Origin: Roseburia_D yibonii
GTDB taxonomy: Bacteria; Bacillota; Clostridia; Lachnospirales; Lachnospiraceae
Reading direction: 5' to 3'
DNA length: 64,000 bases
NCBI RefSeq assembly: GCF_014297335.1
Contig: NZ_JACOQH010000003.1
Coordinates: forward strand, 124,001 to 188,000
The notes under the pieces are model-generated. The model saw only the letters and a program-made list of their open reading frames with translations, made no database searches and was not told the origin of the DNA. Of this stretch, positions 58,157-64,000 are shown one piece after another. Numbering within the stretch: the stretch's first letter is position 1; the number at the start of each line of letters is the position of its first letter. A program made the translations under genes and the position numbers.

Positions 58157-59860
58157 TTAAAAGGCGCGGAAACGTCTGTATCTTTCCTCTGCCAGTTCTT
58201 CTCCGGTCTTTCCGGATTCTCTTTCTAAAAATTCCCGGATGTTTACCTTCATATAGCGGGCAATGGAGTCCAATGCCTTGCTGTCTGCTCCTCCATATTC
58301 CGGAATAATTTTATCAACGATGTGAAGCTCATGCAAGTCATGCGCTGTGATCTTCATGACACCGGCAGCTTCTTTCGCGCGCTTGGAATCTTTCCAGAGG
58401 ATCGACGCAAAACCTTCCGGCGAAAGCACGGAATAAGTCGCATTTTCCATCATCCAGACTTCATTGCCGACAGACAATGCCAGCGCGCCACCGCTTCCGC
58501 CTTCTCCGATCATCATACAGAGGATCGGTACCTTTAACGCAGACATCTCATACAGATTTCTGGCGATCGCTTCCGCCTGACCACGCTCCTCCGCTTCCAT
58601 TCCACAGAACGCGCCGGAAGTATTGACAAACGTGATGACCGGACGGTTGAATTTTTCTGCCTGTTTCATCAGACGCAGCGCTTTCCGGTAGCCCTCCGGA
58701 GACGGCATACCATAATTGTGCTTTAAGCAGTCCTTTAAGTCCTTTCCTTTCTGGACACCGATCACGGTAACCGGCTGTCCGTCAAGATAGGCAACACCGC
58801 CGAGAATTGCCGGATCATCCCCGAAATAGCGGTCTCCGTGCATTTCCATAAATCCGTCAAAGATTGCCTCGATGTATTCCCCGGAAGAAATACGGCTCAC
58901 TTTACGCGCCATCTCTACTTTTTCCCAGGCGTCCTTAAGCGGTGTCTTCGCCGCACGCTCACGCATCAGTTCGCTCGGAGCCGCGGAAAGCTGTTCGTTC
59001 TTTTCGAGATTGACAAAGCCCTCTCTTTTATGATGCAGCTTTAAAATATCGTATAAGGTTTTCTTCAAGTCTTTTCTTTCTACGATGCGGTCCACAAAAC
59101 CATGCTCCACCTGGAACTCCGAACGCTGGAATCCGGCCGGAAGTTTCTGTCCGATGGTCTGCTCGATCACACGCGGTCCGGCAAAACCGATCAGTGCTTT
59201 CGGCTCTGCTAAAATGATATCCCCAAGCATCGCAAAGCTGGCAGTCATACCGCCGGTGGTCGGATCCGTTAAGACCGGCATATACAAAAGGCCGGCTTTT
59301 GAATGTTTCTTTAACGCTGCGGATGTCTTCGCCATCTGCATCAAAGATACGATACCTTCCTGCATTCTGGCACCACCGGAACAGCAGAATAAGATGACCG
59401 GAAGTTTTTCTTCCGTCGCGCGCTCTACTGCCGCCGCAATTTTTTCTCCAACTACATGACCCATGCTTCCCATTAAAAATCTGGCATCTACCACACCAAG
59501 CACCGTATCCTCCCCGTAGATCTGGGCTTTTCCGATGACAACGCCTTCTTTTAAGCCCGTTTTTTCCTGCACTGCGTGCAGTTTTTCCTCATATCCCGGG
59601 AATCCGAGCGGATTTCCACCTTCAATGTCGTCAAACCAGGAGGTAAAGCTTCCGGTATCCGCCACCATTTTGATACGGTTTTTGGCATTGACACGGAAAT
59701 ATCCGCCGCACTCCGGGCATACATAGAGCCGTCTGATCGCTTCCGCGCGGTCTACCTTTTTCCCGCACGCCTTACAGTCTACGGTTTCCGGCTTTGCTTC
59801 CTGTTTTAATTCTGCTTTGATTTCCTTTTTCTGTCTGATTTTTCCTAACAAACTCTCCAT
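58157..59860 (-). CDS. accDA: Fused acetyl-CoA carboxylase carboxyltransferase, beta-alpha (AccD-AccA)
   Basis: A single 567-residue chain carrying both carboxyltransferase subunits, which move carboxyl from carboxybiotin to acetyl-CoA. Residues about 1-285 are AccD, with the zinc ribbon cysteines C29, C32, C48 and C51 (CKACG, CPECG) and CCSGGARMQEG. Residues about 310-567 are AccA (DRYFGDDPAILGG, VTFVNTSGAFCGMEAEERGQ, IGEGGSGGALAL). In many bacteria the two are separate genes. ATG 59860 lies one base after the fabZ stop with GTGGAG upstream; a longer frame inside fabZ is not used. No accB or accC is in the visible operon. Confidence 0.93.
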   Translation of the reverse strand: MESLLGKIRQKKEIKAELKQEAKPETVDCKACGKKVDRAEAIRRLYVCPECGGYFRVNAKNRIKMVADTGSFTSWFDDIEGGNPLGFPGYEEKLHAVQEKTGLKEGVVIGKAQIYGEDTVLGVVDARFLMGSMGHVVGEKIAAAVERATEEKLPVILFCCSGGARMQEGIVSLMQMAKTSAALKKHSKAGLLYMPVLTDPTTGGMTASFAMLGDIILAEPKALIGFAGPRVIEQTIGQKLPAGFQRSEFQVEHGFVDRIVERKDLKKTLYDILKLHHKREGFVNLEKNEQLSAAPSELMRERAAKTPLKDAWEKVEMARKVSRISSGEYIEAIFDGFMEMHGDRYFGDDPAILGGVAYLDGQPVTVIGVQKGKDLKDCLKHNYGMPSPEGYRKALRLMKQAEKFNRPVITFVNTSGAFCGMEAEERGQAEAIARNLYEMSALKVPILCMMIGEGGSGGALALSVGNEVWMMENATYSVLSPEGFASILWKDSKRAKEAAGVMKITAHDLHELHIVDKIIPEYGGADSKALDSIARYMKVNIREFLERESGKTGEELAEERYRRFRAF

Positions 59861-59861
59861 T

Positions 59862-60296
59862 TTATTCTCCACTAATTGCAAATACCAATTCTGCCGAAGC
59901 GGCAAGTTTTCCATCGACGTAAGCCGCTGCCTTTCCGACACCGATTGGTCCTTTTCGTTTTATGATCTCAGTTTCCAGTGTAAGCACATCTCCAGGAACC
60001 ACTTTCTTTTTGAACTTTGCCTGGCTGATGCCCGCAAAATACGCGGTCTTTCCCCTGTTTTCCTCTTCACTTAAAATCGCGACCGCTCCGGTCTGTGCAA
60101 GTGCTTCGATAATGAGCACGCCCGGCATCACCGGTTCCCCCGGAAAATGCCCTGCGAAAAACGGCTCATTGTAGCTGACACATTTTTTTCCGACCGCACG
60201 CGTTCCGATCTCAAGTTCTTCGATCGTATCGATCAGAAGAAATGGCTGTCTGTGCGGAATGATTTCCATAATCTGCTTTGTCGTCAATACGGACAT
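59862..60296 (-). CDS. fabZ: 3-hydroxyacyl-ACP dehydratase
   Basis: Dehydrates beta-hydroxyacyl-ACP during elongation. The 144-residue hot-dog-fold protein has the signature IMEIIPHRQPFLLID and the catalytic His/Glu pair in FFAGHFPGEPVMPGVLIIEALAQ. It begins about 44 bases after the fabF stop with GAAAGGAAG upstream and is followed directly by accDA. No FabA-like features are present. Confidence 0.96.
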   Translation of the reverse strand: MSVLTTKQIMEIIPHRQPFLLIDTIEELEIGTRAVGKKCVSYNEPFFAGHFPGEPVMPGVLIIEALAQTGAVAILSEEENRGKTAYFAGISQAKFKKKVVPGDVLTLETEIIKRKGPIGVGKAAAYVDGKLAASAELVFAISGE

Positions 60297-60339
60297 ATGG
60301 ATGCTTCCTTTCTCTATCTAAAACCTTCTCCCAAACTTC

Positions 60340-61572
60340 CTACTGATATTTCTTTAACAAAATACTGGAGTTATGACCGCCAAATCCGAGGGAATTGCTG
60401 AGTGCGTAAGTAAAATCTTCCTCGTATGGCTCTTTGCAGTAATCCAGATCGATCTCCTCATCCGGTGTCGTATAACCAACCGTTTTGTGGATGTAACCTT
60501 CCTCTAACTCTTTTACGCAGGTAACAAATTCCAGCGCACCTGCTGCCCCAAGCAGATGTCCAACCATGGATTTTGTGGAATTGATATGGATGTCCTTTGC
60601 GTGTTCCCCAAACGCCTTTTTGATCGCGCGTGTCTCGAACAGATCGTTGTGATGTGTTCCGGTTCCGTGCGCATTTATATAAGTAATTTCTTCTTTCGCG
60701 ATCCCTGCGTCAGCAACCGCGTTTTCCATTGCCTTTGCAGCGCCGGATCCGTCTTCTTCCGGGGAAGTGATGTGATATGCGTCACTGCTGCATCCGTAAC
60801 CTACCACTTCCGCGTAGATCTTTGCTCCTCTTTTCTTTGCATGCTCGAGTTCCTCTAAAACAACTACTGCCGCACCTTCACCCATGACAAAACCGCTGCG
60901 GTTCTTATCAAACGGAAGTGAGCATTTTGTCTTATCGGTCTCTGTGGATAATGCGGTCAGCGCTGTAAATCCCGCAATTCCGATCGGTGTTACAGATCCT
61001 TCCGTACCACCGCTCATCATCACATCCGCATCCCCGTACTGGATCGTACGGAATGCTTCTCCGATGGAGTTTGTTCCGGTCGCGCACGCCGTTACCACAT
61101 TTAAGCTCTTTCCTTTGAGTCCGAACTGAATGGAAACATTTCCTGCTGCCATGTTGGAGATCATCATCGGAACTAAAAGCGGATTTACTCTGGATGGTCC
61201 TTTTTCAAGCAGTTTTTTGTATTCCCGCTCGATCGCCTGCAAACTTCCGACACCGGAGCCGATCGCGCAGCCCACGCGGTACGGATCTTCCTTTTCCATA
61301 TCAAGCCCTGCGTCTTCGATCGCTTCCTTTGTCGCAGCCACTGCATACTGGGAAAACGGCTCCATACGCTTTGCGGAACGGAAATCCATAAACTCCTTCG
61401 GATCAAATCCTTTTACTTCTGCCGCAAGCTTGCATTTGTAATCTGTCGTGTCAAAATGTGTGATCTCGTCAAAACCGATCTTTCCTTCTTTGACGCCAGC
61501 CCAAAACTCCTCTATGTTCAAACCGATCGGGGTGATCGCACCCATGCCGGTCACTACTACTCTTCTGCTCAT
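60340..61572 (-). CDS. fabF: 3-oxoacyl-ACP synthase II
   Basis: Elongating condensing enzyme. The 410 residues have the Cys-His-His triad: Cys163 in VVTACATGTNSIGEAF, His in AHGTGTHHND, and His in KSMVGHLLGAAG. The opening RRVVVTGMGAITPIG is typical. GGAAAGGAAG precedes the start, 35 bases after the fabG stop. Confidence 0.97.
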   Translation of the reverse strand: MSRRVVVTGMGAITPIGLNIEEFWAGVKEGKIGFDEITHFDTTDYKCKLAAEVKGFDPKEFMDFRSAKRMEPFSQYAVAATKEAIEDAGLDMEKEDPYRVGCAIGSGVGSLQAIEREYKKLLEKGPSRVNPLLVPMMISNMAAGNVSIQFGLKGKSLNVVTACATGTNSIGEAFRTIQYGDADVMMSGGTEGSVTPIGIAGFTALTALSTETDKTKCSLPFDKNRSGFVMGEGAAVVVLEELEHAKKRGAKIYAEVVGYGCSSDAYHITSPEEDGSGAAKAMENAVADAGIAKEEITYINAHGTGTHHNDLFETRAIKKAFGEHAKDIHINSTKSMVGHLLGAAGALEFVTCVKELEEGYIHKTVGYTTPDEEIDLDYCKEPYEEDFTYALSNSLGFGGHNSSILLKKYQ

Positions 61573-61606
61573 AAAAACTTCCTTTCCTTCCTGCTATTCT
61601 GCTCCA

Positions 61607-62347
61607 TTACATCGACATTCCGCCGTCTACCGCAAGCACCTGTCCCGTGATATACGCCGCATCATCGGATGCTAAAAATGCCACTGCCTTCGCGATATCT
61701 TCCGGCGCCCCGATATGTCCGAGCGGCACGCGCTCCTTTAAGGACTCCTTCACGCCGTCGCTTAAAACTTCGGTCATATCTGTGGCGATCACACCCGGTG
61801 CGATCGCGTTTGCCGTGATGCCACGGGATGCCAGTTCTCGCGCAACGCTCTTGGTCAGTCCTATCACGCCCGCTTTTGACGCGCTGTAATTCGCCTGCCC
61901 CGCATTGCCAAGGATCCCGGAAACGGAAGAAATATTGATGATCCTGCCGCTTCTCTGCTTTAAGAACTGACGGGAAAGATGTTTGATCGTATGAAACGTT
62001 CCCTTTAAGTTCGTGTCAATGACATCTGAAAATTCCTGTTCCGACATCTTCATGAGCAGATTGTCTCTTGTGATGCCCGCATTGTTGACAAGGATGTCGA
62101 TATGTCCGTACTCTTTGATGAGCGCCTTTATCATTTCCCCACACGCCGCATCATCGGAGACATTGCATCCATAGGAAACCGCTTCGCCGCCGTTTTTTCT
62201 GATCTCTGCGACTGTCTCCTCCGCTTTCTCCTTCGAGCCGTTATAATTCACGATAACAAATGCCCCCCGCTTTGCCAACTCTAAGGCGATCGCTCTTCCG
62301 ATCCCCCGGGATGCTCCGGTGACCAGCGCATTTTTACTGCTCAACAT
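61607..62347 (-). CDS. fabG: 3-oxoacyl-ACP reductase
   Basis: NADPH-dependent reduction in the elongation cycle. The 246-residue SDR has TGASRGIGRAIAL at 9-21, NNAGITRDNLLMKM, catalytic Ser in NISSVSG, Tyr and Lys in YSASKAG, and TGQVLAVDGGM at the end. NNAGITRD is a mark of true FabG, unlike the paralogue at 2253. Its start overlaps the fabD stop by 14 bases, with GGAGG inside fabD. Confidence 0.96.
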   Translation of the reverse strand: MLSSKNALVTGASRGIGRAIALELAKRGAFVIVNYNGSKEKAEETVAEIRKNGGEAVSYGCNVSDDAACGEMIKALIKEYGHIDILVNNAGITRDNLLMKMSEQEFSDVIDTNLKGTFHTIKHLSRQFLKQRSGRIINISSVSGILGNAGQANYSASKAGVIGLTKSVARELASRGITANAIAPGVIATDMTEVLSDGVKESLKERVPLGHIGAPEDIAKAVAFLASDDAAYITGQVLAVDGGMSM

Positions 62348-63248
62348 AGGCTTTAAAGTCCTCCATTTTATCGATGTTACAGGTCTTCACGTTACGGTCG
62401 ATCTTTTTCATGAAACCGGAGAGTGTATGTCCCGGCCCGATCTCTACAAATTCATCACAGCCGTCCGCGATCAGGCGCTCGATCGTCTGCTGCCAGCGTA
62501 CGGAGGAGGATACCTGTTTTTCCAGCAGAGGTTTTACCTCATTTTTATCCTTCACATAATCTGCTGTCACATTTGCAAGGTACGGAACCACAATGTCATT
62601 TACCGTGACATCCTTTAACTCTGCTCCAAGCTTTTCCCCTGCTCCGGAAAGAAGCGCGGAATGGAACGGTCCGCTTACTTTAAGCGGCACGACACGCTTT
62701 GCGCCGGCTTCTTTTAACTGCTCGCCAGCCGCGTCCACTGCTTCTTTCTCTCCGGTGATCACGATCTGTCCCGGGCAGTTATAGTTTGCGATGGAAACGA
62801 TCCCTTCGGTCTCCTCACAAATCTTTTCGATCGTCTCTGCGTCCAGCGCAAGTACCGCGGACATTGCCCCGCCGGTCGGATATGCCTCCTGCATGTAGAT
62901 TCCACGTTTTCTTACCACACGAAACGCATCTTCCATGGAAAACGCTCCGGACGCGATCAGCGCTCCGTACTCACCAAGGCTTAATCCCGCTGTCACATCA
63001 CAGGTCTTACCTGCCTCTTTCAACGCGGTATACAATGCCGCTTCCGTAGCAAGCATGGCGATCTGTGTATACTCTGTAATATTTAATCTGTCATTTTCCT
63101 CGAAACACAATGCCGCCACATCCAGCCCGGATGCTTTGGATGCCAGTTCATAAACTTCTTTGCACGCCGGGATCGTATCGTAAAACTCTTTTCCCATGCC
63201 CACATACTGCGCACCCTGTCCCGGAAACATAAATACTGTTTTTCCCAT
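62334..63248 (-). CDS. fabD: Malonyl-CoA:ACP transacylase
   Basis: Loads malonyl groups on acyl carrier protein. The 304 residues show FPGQGAQYVGMGK, nucleophile Ser90 in TAGLSLGEYGAL, and His in VSGPFHSALL. A GGAGTAG box precedes the ATG; the gene begins 18 bases after the fabK stop. No acpP lies between fabK and fabD. Confidence 0.96.
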   Translation of the reverse strand: MGKTVFMFPGQGAQYVGMGKEFYDTIPACKEVYELASKASGLDVAALCFEENDRLNITEYTQIAMLATEAALYTALKEAGKTCDVTAGLSLGEYGALIASGAFSMEDAFRVVRKRGIYMQEAYPTGGAMSAVLALDAETIEKICEETEGIVSIANYNCPGQIVITGEKEAVDAAGEQLKEAGAKRVVPLKVSGPFHSALLSGAGEKLGAELKDVTVNDIVVPYLANVTADYVKDKNEVKPLLEKQVSSSVRWQQTIERLIADGCDEFVEIGPGHTLSGFMKKIDRNVKTCNIDKMEDFKAYVEQ

Positions 63249-63266
63249 TTTATCTACTCCTTGCCA

Positions 63267-64000
63267 TTATGCCTTGGCGCCAAGTAACGCTTCGGCCTCC
63301 TTCATCATACCTTCGATAATCTCCTTACAGGTCTTTTCCTCATGGATCAGACCCGCGATCTGACCTGCCATGACACTTCCGTTCACGACATCTCCTTCCA
63401 TCACTGCCTTGCGCAGGGAACCGAGGGTCAGAAGCTCAAGTTCCTCAAAAGAAGCTCCCTCTTCTTCTTTTTTCAGATATTCTCTGGTCATCTTGTTGCG
63501 CAGTACACGGATCGGATGTCCGGTGGAAGCTCCGGTGACTTCCGAATCAATATCTCTCGCCTTGATCACGCGCTGCTTGTAGTTTTCATGTACAATAGAT
63601 TCTTTCGCGACAACAAACGCGGTTCCCATCTGGACTGCTTCCGCGCCGAGCATGCGGGCTGCCGCAAATCCTCTGCCATCCGCGATACCACCTGCCGCAA
63701 CGACCGGAATATTTACTGCGTCAACAACCTGCGGCACTAATGTCATTGTGGTCTGTGCCCCGATATGTCCGCCGGATTCCATGCCTTCCGCGACGATCGC
63801 ATCCGCGCCGGCGCGCTCCATCATCTTTGCCATGGCAACGCTCGCAACGACCGGAATGACTTTCACACCGTTGTCTTTCCACAGCTTCATGAATTTTGCC
63901 GGGTTTCCGGCGCCGGTCGTAACGACCTTCACGCCTTCCTCCACAACGATCTTTGCCACTTCCTCCGCATTCGGGTTTAACAGCATGACATTGACGCCAA
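63267..64000 (-). CDS. fabK: FMN-dependent enoyl-ACP reductase II, C-terminal part (cut by window end)
   Basis: Final reduction of the elongation cycle, by a flavoprotein of the nitronate monooxygenase/FabK fold. About 244 residues are visible; the frame stays open through 64000 (FGVNVMLLNPNAEEV), so the first about 65-70 residues are outside the window. Marks: TTGAGNPAKFMKLWKDNG, EGMESGGHIGAQTTM, the phosphate-binding AAGGIADGRGFAAARMLGA with GTAFVVAKES. FabK replaces FabI in this organism's operon, which implies triclosan tolerance. Confidence 0.94.
   Translation of the reverse strand, partial: GVNVMLLNPNAEEVAKIVVEEGVKVVTTGAGNPAKFMKLWKDNGVKVIPVVASVAMAKMMERAGADAIVAEGMESGGHIGAQTTMTLVPQVVDAVNIPVVAAGGIADGRGFAAARMLGAEAVQMGTAFVVAKESIVHENYKQRVIKARDIDSEVTGASTGHPIRVLRNKMTREYLKKEEEGASFEELELLTLGSLRKAVMEGDVVNGSVMAGQIAGLIHEEKTCKEIIEGMMKEAEALLGAKA

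Noticed and set aside
1..64000. tRNA, rRNA, prophage or intact insertion sequence.
   Set aside because: I scanned gaps for tRNA-like cloverleaf signals, integrases, transposases and terminal repeats and saw none beyond the Rpn fragment.

Overview
The window reads as core chromosome of a low-to-mid GC, Gram-positive anaerobe of the Clostridia, most likely Lachnospiraceae (Roseburia/Agathobacter/Eubacterium-like). Reasons: spoVG-glmU-pth-mfd gene order, a clostridial fab cluster with FabK and a MarR (FabT-type) regulator, HydG for [FeFe]-hydrogenase maturation, GlgC/GlgD pair, LTA-synthase-type enzyme, GG(A)GG ribosome binding sites, sigma-A type promoters, and several proteins familiar only from Lachnospiraceae. 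I could run no database search; names rest on motifs and gene context.

Layout. 1-9 kb: 3' part of D-Ala-D-Ala ligase, an XRE/TPR regulator with a palindrome at its own promoter, hpf, an SDR reductase, an internally deleted formate/nitrite transporter, hydG, a two-component system and metK under a SAM-I riboswitch. 9-23 kb: an HD-GYP protein, murA, an M23 peptidase with aroK, a foldase-like lipoprotein at the end of the glmU(N-terminal domain only)-pth-mfd operon, spoVG, and glgC-glgD. 23-29 kb: murC, a dnaD-dnaC primosome pair preceded by DnaA-box-like 9-mers, a long-form PRPP synthetase, an Ala/Lys-rich protein and an HPr-like protein. 29-38.9 kb: a large extracytoplasmic protein of unknown function, a Pro/Arg-tailed small protein, patatin-like lipase, GH31 glucosidase, an EamA transporter, and a CsoR-type metal sensor co-directional with a MATE pump.

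38.9-50.8 kb is the most system-like stretch: a two-gene SufC/short-SufBD pair, an LTA-synthase-family enzyme with an added C-terminal domain, and a translationally coupled five-gene operon (ECF S component, EcfT, fused double EcfA ATPase, two exporter-fold ABC half transporters) divergent from an AraC regulator with repeated sites between. I regard this as the best candidate for an incompletely described system, probably uptake of a small molecule or metal chelate. 50.8-56.5 kb is accessory: a DUF1848 protein, a surface protein with Cys-pair repeats, a YefM/RelE-type toxin-antitoxin pair, gdhA, an HD phosphohydrolase and a truncated Rpn/transposase remnant.

56.6-64 kb is the fatty-acid synthesis operon, read right to left: fabK (cut by the window end), fabD, fabG, fabF, fabZ, a fused accD-accA, fabH and a MarR regulator. 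acpP, accB and accC are not in the visible part. No tRNA, rRNA, CRISPR array, intact insertion sequence or prophage was recognised.
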